Under the pieces are notes generated by a model. The model was not told where the DNA came from, searched no databases, and worked only from the letters and a program-made list of their open reading frames with translations. A stretch of 64,000 nt of DNA from Myrica gale (taxonomy: Eukaryota > Streptophyta > Magnoliopsida > Fagales > Myricaceae), in contig OZ005617.1 in the NCBI GenBank assembly GCA_963930655.1, forward strand, positions 11,693,568 through 11,757,567. The letters run 5' to 3'. The position numbers and the translations under genes are program-made. Shown here piece by piece: positions 11,597 to 22,603 of this stretch (positions are counted from its first letter, which is position 1; each line of letters starts with the position of its first letter).

Positions 11597-12458
11597 AGGC
11601 TCTACTATTCTCTCTATTCTCTGAATGAATCTCTCTAATGCTCGGCCAAATCCCACCCCAAAAGCACTAAGGCTCTACTATTCTCTCTATTCTCTGAATG
11701 AATCTCTCTAATGCTCCTAAGGGTGTTTATATAGACATCATTAGGAGCTTACAAACCCTAATTGACTCAATCAAATCAAATCACAATCACAATCAAATCT
11801 AAATCAAATCCCTTGAATCAAGAAGATTTGATATTACATGCCTAATTCAACTTACATAAAGGAAAGGAATCTTCTAGAGTTTAGGAAAGGATCCCTAAAT
11901 CTATAAGATATGATTTATTTAATCATAACACAAAAGGAAACTAATCTCTAAGATACCTCCCTCATTATTGGGATCTCGCCGTCGTCCGCCGCCGTCGACG
12001 GTGGCGCCGCCGCCGCTTGCACCACCATGGGTGGTGATGCTCCTCCGGGTCCTCGGGCCTTCCTCTTCCATTCACCACCTAGTACCGGTAGGGGTGGTGG
12101 TGCTCCGCCACTGGTGGTGGTGGTGGTCATCTTGTGTCATGCCACTCTTTTGTTTGCTGGCCTGCTATGGCTACATGGTTTGGCTGATGGCCAAGGACTT
12201 GATCTGGCACCGTGTCATGGCAAGGCCATGGGCGAGGCCAGGGACTAGCCATGAGCTTGTCATGGCATGTCTGTGGCCGGTTGGCTGGCATGCCATGCCT
12301 GGTTGTTGCTGGGACGCCATGCCTTGTCAGGGGCGCTGAGCTTGCACGCGCGCGCATGGGTGTCATGGATGCCCATTGGTGCCACTGGTGCCTCATCTCG
12401 GCATCTATCCTCCCACGCATGGCTATCACCCCTCATATCGTCATTGGGGATCCTTTCA
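11597..12458 (-). repeat. Left (3') LTR of the pol-less Gypsy element
   Basis: Matches 14340-15197 with small indels. It carries a private tandem duplication of about 72 bp (ACTAAGGCTCTACTATTC unit) at its left end and lacks about 330 bp present in the right LTR, so the expected target duplication cannot be checked. The interior from 11960 is strikingly GC-rich compared with its surroundings. Confidence 0.8.
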
Positions 12459-12469
12459 ATCCCCCTTCC

Positions 12470-13245
12470 ATAAAGAGTACCCTTGTCCCCAAGGGTAACC
12501 TTTGAAACTCTAGAGGCCATGCCACCATGGTCCTCCCAAACCATCTCCGCTCTAGGTAGCCCACCCGAATTCCAAGTAATAACTCTACTACCCATAGTGA
12601 ACTTCATACTCCGGCCACCATATTCAAGTATGGTTTTGTCAATGCTCTTCCACCAAGCATCACAACTAACCACATTCAACTCATCCAAGGAAAGCACATA
12701 TGAGTTAACAATGGTTTGCATACCTTGGACATCAGTAGGACCGCCTTCTCTATCTTCTCACCTCCCATCACTTCATCGCTGGCAAGCTTTACCTCCAAGG
12801 TGTCTACCTCCTCTCCCTGTGAACTTGCCTTAGATGCTAGTTGGGTGTTGATGACGTTGTGGGTAGATCTACTATCTACCCACATGTTGATCTTGCACTC
12901 GCCCATCGGAGCCACAATTGTCACAGTTGATGAATTCTCAATGCCGGTGATTGCATTAAGACTTAGCTCACTGTCACTACTGCACTCCTCTTCCTTAGCT
13001 TCCTTCCTTGCTTGATCAACACGATAGTTGGACACCTCACGTAGCCACCTTTTGATTACCTCATGCTTCTGCTCCACATGTCCGCCCATTCTATGTGGTG
13101 GTTGCGGTCTAGGCTCTCCACTTGTGAACTTGGATAAGTGAGTTTCTCTCCTGTTGGTGAGCTGAACATTCCCCCTCCTACTATCTTTCATCCTTGCGGC
13201 TTGTGCACAGTTGCCCCCACTTGGCCCTCCACCAAGTCTAGTCAA
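12470..13245 (-). pseudogene. Gypsy gag C-terminus and retropepsin remnant
   Basis: On the minus strand from 13245, a basic gag-like tail (HVEQKHEVIKRWLREVSNYR) leads into a retropepsin-like region: APMGECKINMWVDSRSTHNV, where family members have an active DSG; here glycine is arginine. A frame change near 12710 is followed by VNSYVLSLDELNVVSCDAWW and MKFTMGSRVITW, matching the C-terminal half of Ty3-type proteases. The reading then runs directly into the polypurine tract, so everything after protease is deleted. Confidence 0.72.
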
Positions 13246-13261
13246 CGCCGCTTATAGATCT

Positions 13262-13446
13262 TTGGGGTGTTTGTTTGTGGAAATTTTGGGGAATATTCCC
13301 GAAATTTTGGGAATCCTTACTTTATTGAGATTTATCGGGGTTTGTGAAAAGTAGAGTGTGTGTGTGTGTAAAAGTTAAAAATTTTGGAGTGTGTTTGTTT
13401 TGTTGGAAATTTCGAACCCCAAAATTTTAAGGAAACAAACACCCCC
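13262..13446. mobile_element. Small hAT-like MITE inside the Gypsy gag
   Basis: About 185 bp with inverted ends GGGTGTTTGTTT and AAACAAACACCCC, AT-rich inside with a (GT)n run. CTTTG occurs on both sides as a possible short target duplication. No coding potential. Confidence 0.6.
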
Positions 13447-13648
13447 TTTGTCTCATTTCATCCACCACTCTCCTCTGCTTCTTGGTGGCTATGGTTCCTT
13501 GCATGCGAGACATGGTTGTGTTTGTCTCAACCATCTTGTCTTTTAGCCATAGAGTAGACATCTCCAAGGCATTGAACCGGTCTTGATTGAAAGTGAGTGA
13601 ACTCGACGCTGCCTCCATTGCAATACTTGGCTGCAACAACAAGTCCAA
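13427..13648 (-). pseudogene. Gypsy gag N-terminal remnant
   Basis: A short frame MEAASSSLTFNQDRFNALEM continues with a coiled-coil-like segment and KKQRRVVDEMRQRG, consistent with the start of a Gypsy gag. It is cut off from the protease part by the MITE at about 13262-13446. Functional assignment rests on position and composition. Confidence 0.5.
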
Positions 13649-13850
13649 CCTTGGGTTCTCTCCAAAATGAAGATCGAACCCCTCCCTTCAAAATTCTTGG
13701 CTCGAACAACTTCCGACCTTGGGTTCTCTTCAAAAGAAGATCGAACCCTTCCCTCCACTAAACAACTTGGCAAGAACAAACAAGTTCCCACCTTGGGTTC
13801 TTTCCAAAATGAAGATCGAACCCCTCCTCGAGTCAAGAACTCCAACACAA
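13645..13850. repeat. Three diverged direct repeats near the Gypsy 5' end
   Basis: The phrase CCTTGGGTTCT followed by a GAAGATCGAACCC block occurs three times, about 66-75 bp apart, in the leader between the right LTR and gag. A further short duplication (TTTACCTCCCTTGAAGAT) lies at 13909-13940. Confidence 0.75.
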
Positions 13851-14005
13851 AAACAACTTTGCAACTGAATCAATCCAACAAAAACGAATCAAACTAGTAA
13901 GGCTCGTGTTTACCTCCCTTGAAGATTTACCTCCCTTGAAGATCTTCATGTTTCAAGCAACACCTCGATGAAATCTTCAAGCACCTCTCAACGAAAGGAC
14001 CATTT

Positions 14006-15197
14006 TGTTAGGGACCCCGGTCTAGGCCACCATAACAACGCCAACTCCCGCCAAGTGATTCGAACACGATCACGCCAATCGATCCTCCTATACCGTTCTT
14101 GGCAACACACGAGCTGAAATATAGGATCTAACAACACAAATGGAGAACACTCAAGATTTTATTATGAAGAACGAAGAACGTGGTTAAGGGTTAATTAGCC
14201 CAAGAACCACAAGAAGAATCCCGATCAAGGGTTAATTAGCCCAAGAACGGGTACCTAATCTAGGTTATTAGCCTAGAATGAATCCCAAGTAACAAGGTTA
14301 TTAGCCTTGAAACCGACTTAGCATATACTTGCCTATGCTCGGCCAAATCCCACCCCAAAAGCACTAAGGCTCTACTATTCTCTCTATTCTCTGAATGAAT
14401 CCCTCTAATGCTCCTAAGGGTGTTTATATAGACATCCTTAGGAGCTTACAAACCCTAATTGACTCAATCAAATCAAATCACAATCACAATCAAATCTAAA
14501 TCAAATCCCTTGAATCAAGAAGATTTGATATTACATTCATAATTCAACTTAAACATAAAGGAAATGAATCTTCTAAAGTTTAGGAAAGGATCCCTAAATC
14601 TATAAGATATGATTTATTGAATTATAACACAAAAGGAAACTAATCTCTAAGATACCTCCCTCATTGTTGGGATCTCGCCGTCGTCCGCCGCCGTCGACGG
14701 TGGCGCCGCCGCCGCTTGCACCACCATGGGTGGTGATGCTCCTCCGGGTCCTCGGGCCTTCCTCTTCCATTCACCACCTAGTACTGGTAGGGGTGGTGGT
14801 GCTCCGCCACTGATGGTGGCTGGTGGTGGTGGCCATCCTGTGTCATGCCACTCTTCTATTTGCTGGCCTGCTATGGCTACATGGCTTGGCTGATGGCCAA
14901 GGACTTGATCTGGCACCGTGTCATGGCAAGGCCATGGGCTAGCCATGAGCTTGTCATGGCATGTCTGTGGCCGGTTGGCTGGCATGCCAGGCCTGGCTGT
15001 TGCTGGGGCGTCATGCCTTGTCAGGGGCGTTGAGCTTGCACGCGCGCGCATGGGTGTCATGGCTTGGCTGTGGTGTTATCACCGCGCGCGCTGTGGGCAT
15101 GTCATGGATGCCCATTAGTGCCACTGGTGCCTTATCTCGGCACCTATCCTCCCACGCATGGCTATCACCCCCCATATCATCACTGGGAATCCTTTCA
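14006..15197 (-). repeat. Right (5') LTR of the pol-less Gypsy element
   Basis: Starts TGTTAGGGACC and ends CCTTTCA on the plus strand. Relative to the left LTR it has an extra block of about 45 bp near 15060-15105, bounded by short GTCATGG repeats. Long ORFs crossing the GC-rich part are not conserved proteins. Confidence 0.8.
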
Positions 15198-16093
15198 AGG
15201 GAGCTGCAGGCGTTGTTGCATTGGAATTCTCATTTTCTTTCGGTTTTTGCCGAACAAGAATGAAGTTCGTTTCAAATCCTGACTTTTGTTAGAAACCGAA
15301 CATCTCCCAAGTATCACTAAGTCAATCATTATCTTTTAAAAATAAGGTTAAATTATTGGGTTAGTCCTTGTAATTTACACTTTCTTTTTTGCCTAATCAT
15401 TATAATTTTTTTTATATAGAGATCCTTGCAATAGGACCTTTTCCAAGTTACTCATTCGATTCACCTAGACCATGACTAACGGCTATAATAAAAAATTATT
15501 ATTAATCAATAAATTATAAAAATATAAAATTGTTAATTAAATGTAAAAAATAAACATAAAAATGCTAGAAAAATTGGGAAAAAAAAGTTGACTCATGACT
15601 GTACACTAGGTCTTCCTGGGCGCAGCCTAAAACTACAATATTACGTCACCACGGACGAATCCAAGATGACATTAGAGGGGCCGGTTGCACAAAAAAAATT
15701 GAAGGGTCAAAACGGTTAGGGGGCTGGGGGCAAGGACTAAGCTAGGGGGTGCCATGGCCCCTGTCACCACCCCAAAAAAAAAATTATTCAAAAAAAAATC
15801 CTTTAGCAATATTTTTAATAATTTTCTTATATTTTTTTATATTTCTACAAAAATTTATTTTTATGTAATTGACTCATCTTAAAGTTTAGTTTCATCCCAG
15901 GCGGTGCCACCCGATTGCATCTGAGAGAGGTATGAGGTAGGTTTTGATACTATTTGTTAAGTGTTTTAGAAGGACTCATTCCAAAAAATTAGTTCAAAAA
16001 TGGGAGAGAATGTATATAATCCCATATTAACAACTCATGCTAGGAATGTGAATGGGATATCCCCATGCTCCTCAAATATTCCATCAAGTTATG
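15198..16093. other. AT-rich spacer without recognisable genes
   Basis: Between the Gypsy element and the hAT element. It contains A/T homopolymer runs and short phrases common in plant repeats (TTAGTCCTTGTAATTTACA near 15360). I see no ORF or clear element ends. Confidence 0.4.
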
Positions 16094-16214
16094 ATGGTGA
16101 ATAGGGCTGTTCACGGGTATTGGTACCGGTTGCCATTTTCACCCATTAGCGGTGAAAATGGCGATGGCCTGAAACCGCCCACCGCTGTAATCTTTTTTCT
16201 TTTCCCTTTTTTTT

Positions 16215-16712
16215 TTAATAAAAGCCAGGGAGAGAGAGGGAGAAGAGAGAGAGATGTAGGGGGAGAGAGATAGAGAAAAGAGAGAGGGAGTCAAGGAGGG
16301 AGAGAGAGAGAGAGGAGGAGGAGAGAGAGGTGCTAGGGAGAGAGAGATGGAGAGGTGAGAGAGACAAAAAGGGGGAGAGAGAGATATAGAAAAGAGAAAG
16401 GGAGTCAGGGAGGGAGAGAGAGAGAAAAGAGAGAGGGAGAGTGAGAGAGAGGAGGAGGATAGAGAGAAGAGATAGAGGTGCTCGGGAGAGAAAGATAGAG
16501 AGGTGAGAGAGAGGGAGAGAGCGACAAAGAGGGGGAGAGAGAGAAAAGAGAGAGGTGTTGGGGAGAGAGCGACAAGAGGTGAGAGAGAGGGAGAGAGAGA
16601 GCAGAGAGCCCCGAGAGAGAGGAGAAATGTGAAAGGGAGGGAAAAAGAGAGGTGAAAGAGAGCGAGAGCGAGAGAGAGAGAGGGGTAGTGGGAGAGAGAG
16701 GGAGAGAGAGTT
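16215..16712. repeat. GA-rich microsatellite tract
   Basis: About 500 bp of interrupted (GA)n on the plus strand. It forms the left subterminal part of the hAT element; a shorter CT-rich tract sits at the right end in inverted arrangement. Long Ser/Leu-rich reading frames here are low-complexity artefacts. Confidence 0.9.
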
Positions 16713-17426
16713 GGAGAATTCAATTTCTAACAAATTTTCTCCTTATCATTTATCACATAAAGACTAAAGTTTTTAACAAATTAACAATTTCCAAATTTAA
16801 AGAGAGAAAGAATTGGGGAATTCAAATTCAAATTTAAAGGGAAATAAAATCTCACCTAAAAATTTTCTCGCTATTACTCAACAATTCTTAATTTAAATTT
16901 AAATTCTTAATTTGTATTTAAACAGAGAATTGAGAAAATTGAAATTCAAATGAAAACAAAAATCTCACCTAAAAATTCTCTCCCTATCACCAACAATTAT
17001 TAGAGATGTTGGTTTCTATGATTCACGAAAATTTGCATTTAAATAGTTGAAAAGGAAACAAATCATTTTTGGATTGACAATCTCTCATATTGAAGGATAA
17101 TTTTAAAACGTCTATTAATTAATATTGATGGTTTCTTTGAATATATAGTTAACTAATTAATTAATATTTTTATTTTATAATTGATCATAATGTATTTGAA
17201 ACTTTATTGATGAACTTTTTATTTGCAATTGATGTATTTGGAAATCCATTAATGAAAATTTTAGTTCGGTCAATTTAATAAGGTTTTAATTTCATAATTG
17301 ATCTTAATATATTTGGTAACTCATTAAAGGAATTTTTGGAAATGTAGACATTTTATTTGGTAATTGATTTAGAGAGATATGAGGCACTAGTGTTGTACAA
17401 GATTTTTAAACCATTTAGGTAATTTT

Positions 17427-17640
17427 AAACTCACAACAAAAAAGGGCTATAACAGCGGTCAGACCTTTGCTAGGCCAAAAAAACGCTGATATAGGCCAAA
17501 AAGATCTATAGCAACGTTTGGCCGCCACTATAGACCCGAACCGAAAATAATAGTTTTTTTGCAGCGTTTTTAAAAAAGTTGTTATAGGTCATCTCATTTT
17601 TTTGGGTATGTGCCAGCATTTTTAAAACACCACTAATTTT
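17427..17640. mobile_element. CACTA-like terminal remnant
   Basis: CACAACAAAAAAGGGCTATA at 17427 resembles a plant CACTA end, followed by repeats built on AACAGCGG and AACGCTG. A related block with AACAGCG, CGCTGCT and CCGCCGCTG lies at 22290-22402 but lacks a clear opposite terminus, so the extent is uncertain. Confidence 0.45.
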
Positions 17641-18213
17641 TTCCTATATCTTCCTATACATGCTTTTTTAATTGGTAATACAAATTTATTTTAATAATTA
17701 TACTCCAATAAATGTAAAAACTTAAAGAACAAGGATAATAAAACAAGAATCTCTTCATCATTAATTAATAATATTTTACAACAAACACAAGAAACTCTAC
17801 AAGTAATCTTAAAAAGTAACAAATTTCTAATATAAAATAACAATAAGCAAGGACCGACTAAAATATTCAAATACAACACAATAAGCAATGATCAATTAAA
17901 ATCTTTCTCCTTTGACACATCAACATCCTCTATCTTGAATTCCTGTAATAAAAAAAATATAACATGAGAAATAGAAATAAACAAAAGATTTATGTAAACA
18001 AAAGATCTACTTGTATATAAGGCTATAAGCAACTATAGATAAAACGGGTCAAAAAATTTCCCCCGGGGACATTGCTCTCGGAACCCCATGCCCTGAGAAG
18101 CAATCATGTGGAAATAAAGACCTTAAGATTGTAGTGCACAATAAAGCACCACTCCTAGAAAAATTATAGGATCTATACCAGAAACCAAATCTCTCAATTA
18201 TTTATCTCCTGAT

Positions 18214-19454
18214 TAGGGATGCACACAACCGGACCGGACCGAATTTGCGGTCCGGTCCGAGATCTTAAAATGCGGTTTGGTCTTCTTTTTTAATAAATGC
18301 GGTACGGATCGGACTGGATCGCATTTATTAAAAAAAAATATATTTTTTATAATTTTAATCTAAACTAAAACTCTACATTTTTATATGCACTTCTCCTTTG
18401 AAATTAACCTAAAATATTTTTTAAAAAATAAAAAAAATTTAAAAAATTGAAAAACAAAATTAAAACCGGTCCGCATTTAGTAAAACCGGACCGGACCGAC
18501 CACTTATAAGTGGTCTGGTCCGGTCCTCTATTTTAAGAGGACCGGACATAGGCGGATGCAGGGGGTGCGGCCCTAGGGGGCCGCCATCCATTGCATCCCC
18601 AATTTGTTCTTTCATTTAGTTGTTTTTATTTATTTTATTTTTTATTCATAAATGATCCTGGGCCTGTAGGGGCCCGACCCCCATTGGTAGTATAATTTTT
18701 AATTAATTTGATTGTCAATTGAATGCAATGTAATTAGATTGTAATTTGGATTTGAATTAATTAGATTGAAATTTGGATTTTTGAGTTGTGATCCATTGTG
18801 AATATGTGAATATCTACATTTAATATTTTTGAATCAAAATATTTTATATTTCTGTTTGTAACTATAGTTTTATTTATATTTGGGTTGTGATCCAATTAAT
18901 TGATTGTCTTCACTTTGTTTTATTTTGTTTAGATAATGGACAAGTTTGTGATAAGAAAATCACGCTGCGTACTATAATAAATGCTCAGAAGAATAAACTA
19001 ATAAATTACTATGGATAATATCTTAGGGTTATAGAGGTTTCTACCTGGAAATTTCTAATTTTTTAATTTTGTCCAGAATAAATAGAAAACTCACTCATAT
19101 TTTTGGGTCCCGAATTAATTATTTAGCTGAGTTTTTTTTTAGGTTTTTCATGCCCTTGAATTTCCGTGGAGTTCCTACTGCTAAAACTATCATTTTCTTA
19201 TATATATATATATATAAAAGATAAAATTATTAGGATCCAATTGCCACATTCAGTCTCAATAACTAGTACATACATGTATTTTAAAATTTTTAATATTTTT
19301 AAATCCTTCATTTTCAATATTTTAATTCTAGGACACTTTTTACATTACATAGGAATTTTTTTTTTTGTCATTTCGCCTTATGTGTTCGCCTCCTTTCGAA
19401 TTAGATCCTGGATCCGCCACTGTTTTCGGACCGGAAATCAGGTTTTCAGCCCTA
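18214..19454. mobile_element. Nested hAT-type non-autonomous element
   Basis: Ends TAGGGATG and (reverse complement) TAGGGCTG, flanked by the exact 8-bp repeat CTCCTGAT at 18206-18213 and 19455-19462. The interior near the ends is made of repeated CCGGACCGG and GGTCCGGTCC motifs. It is interrupted by a second element at about 18548-19422. Confidence 0.82.
18548..19422. mobile_element. hAT deletion derivative inside the nested hAT element
   Basis: Inverted ends GGCGGATGCAGG (18551) and CCTGGATCCGCC (to 19418), the latter continuing CACTG. Ends of this type are familiar from plant hAT elements. Near 18939 an ATG opens MDKFVIRKS before stops, after an intron-acceptor-like TTTTGTTTAG. That resembles the first residues of TTF-type zinc-finger hAT proteins and may be a relic of the transposase start. 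The target duplication is not clear. Confidence 0.55.
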
Positions 19455-19462
19455 CTCCTGAT

Positions 19463-20640
19463 CACAAAAGGTAAACCTGCTGCTGTTAACTTGATATGGA
19501 CTAATTAATGCAAAATTTCTTGCCCCGTTTTTTCCCCTGATGGATGTAATCCAAAATCAAGGCACACCCTGAGGTCCTAGCAGTGGTCCAGTACATCAGA
19601 AAGTGTCCCATGCCAATCAAAAGCATCAGAAGATCTTAGGCAAGGTCCTATCTTATGATTGGACAGCAGAGTAACAACTAATTACCAAGGCTAACAAACA
19701 CTATTGAGGAAGAGCTTTTCGCTATAACATTATAGACACAGAATTCAACCCAAAGCAAGAGTGTATAAAACATTTTCACCATTAGAATTACCCTCAATCC
19801 AGAAAAATGGTTGCTAACCACTCCACCGTTTAATCGTTTCTCAACCAAGCAACTTCAGCAAACCAATTTTATGGTTATCTTTAGGCTTCCCTCATTTGTC
19901 TTATCCTCTCACAGGCAACCTTTCATCAAAAGAAATGAAAAAATATATATTGATACAGAACATAAATCGTTGTAATAAACTACGAATGAGGTGCATAATT
20001 CATTTTAGCACCTAGGTTAGGGAAACCCCCAGTTTTGGGTAAGGATCCAAGCAGTGGATTATTAGCAGGTGCTGCAATTTGCAATAAGAAATCAAATCGT
20101 TGTAGTTAACTACTATTAATCAATGCTTTATGACTAGCAGTAATGTATGTCAGTTCTCCAGAACAGATACAAATGCACCCCTGGACAGTAAATATATGTT
20201 TCGAACTAAGCTTTAAGGACCAACTACTTTGGGCGTCACAGGAAGATTAGCACTTAAATCCTTACAAAGATACTAAATTGGTGTAACGAACAGAGAGGTA
20301 GCAACATGTTTTGCGGCCATAAAATAAGAAGAAAGCCATCTGCATCCCTCAGAGAATCCTTCACTTTATTGGTTTTCTTTCTTGCAAGAGTTTATCCTCC
20401 ATAGTCAGTAAAACCAAACAGTAAAATAGGCCACAAGCCACAGGATGTTGTAAAATATTAGTTGCTGTAGAATCAAGTCTCAATGAGATATGTGAACTCA
20501 ACCTTGACATACAGAAAATTTAATATGAAATGAAATGCCAACAAAAGCAGATAAAATTGAAGCTAAATACTTCTTGGTCAGAACAGTTGCGTATATATGC
20601 TTGTTTAATCAGAAAAAATCTTCTCAATACCTACCAATTT
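19463..20640. other. Unassigned DNA inside the hAT element
   Basis: No coding exon that I recognise on either strand. It may be intronic sequence acquired with the PEX14 fragments to its right, but nothing proves that. Confidence 0.35.
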
Positions 20641-20671
20641 CCTTATGGCATTACTCATTTACTTCATGGGT

Positions 20672-20763
20672 CCTGCCTGCCTGCACGCTTGGCGGTGGGT
20701 CCTGTAATTTCCGAAACAAAGTCAGACGCTAAAGGCTTCATCTATCTCCTCCTTTGTGAGGCC
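20672..20763 (-). pseudogene. PEX14: PEX14 N-terminal domain fragments, scrambled
   Basis: The minus strand reads GLTKEEIDEAF at 20763-20731, straight after an AG acceptor-like TATAG. This is the conserved end of the PEX14 N-terminal domain that binds PEX5. Only about 27 nt later, after a second acceptor-like TTACAG, it reads DPPPSVQAGR (20701-20672), which follows in intact PEX14. The gap is too short for a plant intron, and upstream residues of the domain are absent. The pieces look like exon edges joined by deletion. Confidence 0.7.
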
Positions 20764-20956
20764 CTATATGCAGCATCTTTTTTTCCCATTTACATTTTCC
20801 GAAACTCCCTTTTTGTAGAGATTGAGAAATAAAAATACAGAAACTGTAAAATAATAAACGAACTTCCCAAAACATGGCAGCCCGCACGATCAAACAGAAA
20901 AAGAAAAAGAAAAAGAAAAAGAAAAAGAGAACAAATCAAATCAAATTGATTGAGAC

Positions 20957-21014
20957 CTGGGTTCTGCGGATTCTCGTCCACCGGATTGGGAGGAGCAACG
21001 GATTGAGTCGCCAT
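20957..21014 (-). pseudogene. PEX14: PEX14 first coding exon, captured copy
   Basis: PEX14 is the peroxisomal-membrane docking protein for the PTS1/PTS2 receptors. On the minus strand ATG 21014-21012 opens MATQSVAPPNPVDENPQNP, ending after 58 nt at CCCAG before a GT donor. Dicot PEX14 proteins begin with a similar disordered N-terminus. The assignment rests mainly on two more PEX14 pieces downstream on the same strand (20729-20763 and 20672-20701). About 400 bp to the right looks like its 5' UTR and promoter, so regulatory DNA may have been captured with it. The conserved segment that should follow (the start of the PEX5-binding domain) is missing. Confidence 0.65.
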
Positions 21015-21420
21015 TGCCGATTAGCCACCTGCTCTGATAGAATTTCCAAAAGAAACCAGCACTCGATGAGGTCAGAGGAAACAGAGCTATAGCTTCAACC
21101 GAATCATAAAGAATAAAACATTAAAAAGGCAAAAATTGACGATAGAAGGGCTTACAGGAGATGAGGTAAAAAAAAACAGAAGCGGAGAGGCTGTCAGAGG
21201 TGGCCTTTGCTCATCCCAAAGCGTATAGTGTTCTTCATTTGTTCATCAGATGGTTAAGGGCAGAGGTCGACGGTGCAGGGAAGGGGCGGAGGGAGAGAAG
21301 AGTTATGGAGTGAAAAAAAGATGAACTCCTAGGAAGGAAGTCTAAAATTTCTTCGAACGTTTGAAAGATAAGACATAATTTAGAAAAGAGAGTGAACCTG
21401 AGTCCCGCCGAGGCGCCAAA
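21015..21420 (-). promoter_or_regulatory. Probable PEX14-derived 5' UTR/promoter segment
   Basis: Inferred only from position upstream of the captured PEX14 start codon and from lack of transposon features. No TATA box was assigned with confidence. Confidence 0.35.
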
Positions 21421-21437
21421 ACTAAAGGAAACTTTAA

Positions 21438-21626
21438 AAGGTGTTCGGTTAGGAACGTTGCGAGGATTTTTTTGTATTTTGAGAATTTTTAGGTAATGTT
21501 AAATTTATTGGTATACGTGTTGTAGTTATTTTTATGTGAGGTTAAAAATGATGTTTGGTTGTAGGATTTTTGTATTGTGAGAATTCAAAAAATCTTGAGA
21601 ATTTTTTATTAAACGAACAGTCCCTA
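21438..21626. mobile_element. Possible small MITE
   Basis: About 190 bp with loosely inverted ends: GGTGTTCGGTTAGG on the left and AACGAACAGTCC on the right. TAAAA occurs near both sides. Similar half-copies (GTTTG, then GAATTTTTAGG) appear near 11390. Confidence 0.4.
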
Positions 21627-22289
21627 AAATTTTGCCCTGTTTTTTGTTTTACATTTTGCTTTATTTTCTTTACTTTCAATAATCTCATGTAATTGGATAT
21701 AAAATTTATTTTGTAATTACATCTTAATTACTATTTTGTTTGGAATTGTAATACACTGTATATTACTTAGTACGTATCTAAAATAACTCAGTAATAATAG
21801 CAATTTGTAATTTATAACATTAATTAAAATAGGTTGGTAATAATACTATCTAGTACTTTTTTTAATAGTAAGCTATGTACATGTTAAGTATTTTTAGTAA
21901 ATTGTATTAGTATTTAAAAGTCTTTATACTTAGTATTAAATACATAGCATATTATTTTACACTCTTTTTATAATTAGTGTAATAATCTTAATTAAAACAA
22001 GTTGATAGTAATAATATACAATACTTAACCATTAAAAGTATAATGTCTTCTATATATAACATTGCATGATCTATTATATGTGTTTATCATATACATGATA
22101 TGTGTAAATTAAACTAATAATATGTGCAAAATTATTATGTGTTTATATGTGTTTATCATATACATCATATACATTAAACTAATTATATGTGTTTATCATA
22201 TGCATCATATACATGACATGTGCAAAATAATATATAAAATAATTATTAACATTAAATAACTTCTAATTAACAATTTTTTATTTGGCACT
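21627..22289. other. AT-rich segment in the hAT element
   Basis: Rich in ATATGTGTTTATCATATACAT-like short direct repeats around 22080-22220. No ORF or terminus seen. Confidence 0.4.
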
Positions 22290-22603
22290 TGTATCTATAA
22301 CAGCGTTTGCGTAAACAAACGCTGCTAAAAGTGTACTCTACAGCGGAGTGACCGCCGCTGTAGATACCTAATTTCTAGCGGTATTTTGCAAAAAATGCTG
22401 CTAAACCTCTCTTTCACAGTCTCACCTCTCTCTCTGCCTCCCGCACCTCTCTCAGTCTCTCTCTCCTCGTCCCTCTCTCTCTCTCTTCTCATCAAGCAAG
22501 TGGTGCAACCGGTGTCGGGGGCGATTGTGGTTTTAGGGACACCGCTAAGGCGGTGGCTGTAGGGGCATAACCGCCACCACCCATGCACAGCCCTAATGGT
22601 GAA

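Larger units (their letters stand above)
11597..15197 (-). mobile_element. Pol-less Ty3/Gypsy LTR retrotransposon
   Basis: Two direct repeats bound a 1.55-kb interior: left copy 11597-12458 (3' LTR in element orientation, truncated at its left end) and right copy 14006-15197 (5' LTR, 1192 bp, TGTTAGGG...CCTTTCA on the plus strand). A polypurine tract in element orientation (GGAAGGGGGAT) abuts the left LTR at 12459-12471. The interior holds gag and protease remnants only; RT, RNase H and integrase are missing, so the element would depend on another for mobility. The primer-binding site next to the right LTR (AATGGTCCTTTCG in element orientation) is not one I recognise. Confidence 0.8.
16102..22595. 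mobile_element. 6.5-kb hAT-type element carrying PEX14 fragments
   Basis: The left end TAGGGCTGTTCACGGGT (16102) and the reverse complement of the right end TAGGGCTGTGCATGGGT (22595) form inverted repeats. Both sides carry the exact 8-bp direct repeat ATGGTGAA (16094-16101 and 22596-22603), the size hAT transposases make. Subterminal regions are compositionally inverted: GA-rich at 16215-16710 and CT-rich at about 22405-22490. No transposase is visible, so the element is non-autonomous. Inside are a nested hAT element (18214-19454), CACTA-like remnants, a MITE and the 5' pieces of a PEX14 gene. Confidence 0.8.

Noticed and set aside
14647..15060. 137-codon minus-strand Pro/Ala/Gly-rich ORF in the Gypsy right LTR
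   Set aside because: The matching left LTR breaks the frame; high GC content alone makes long frames likely.
16139..16733. Two long Ser/Leu-rich minus-strand ORFs of 170-190 codons
   Set aside because: They are translations of the (GA)n/(CT)n tract; low complexity explains their length.
20672..21420. Functional PEX14 gene
   Set aside because: Essential exons are missing, the retained pieces are joined with a 27-nt gap, and the locus is inside a transposon.
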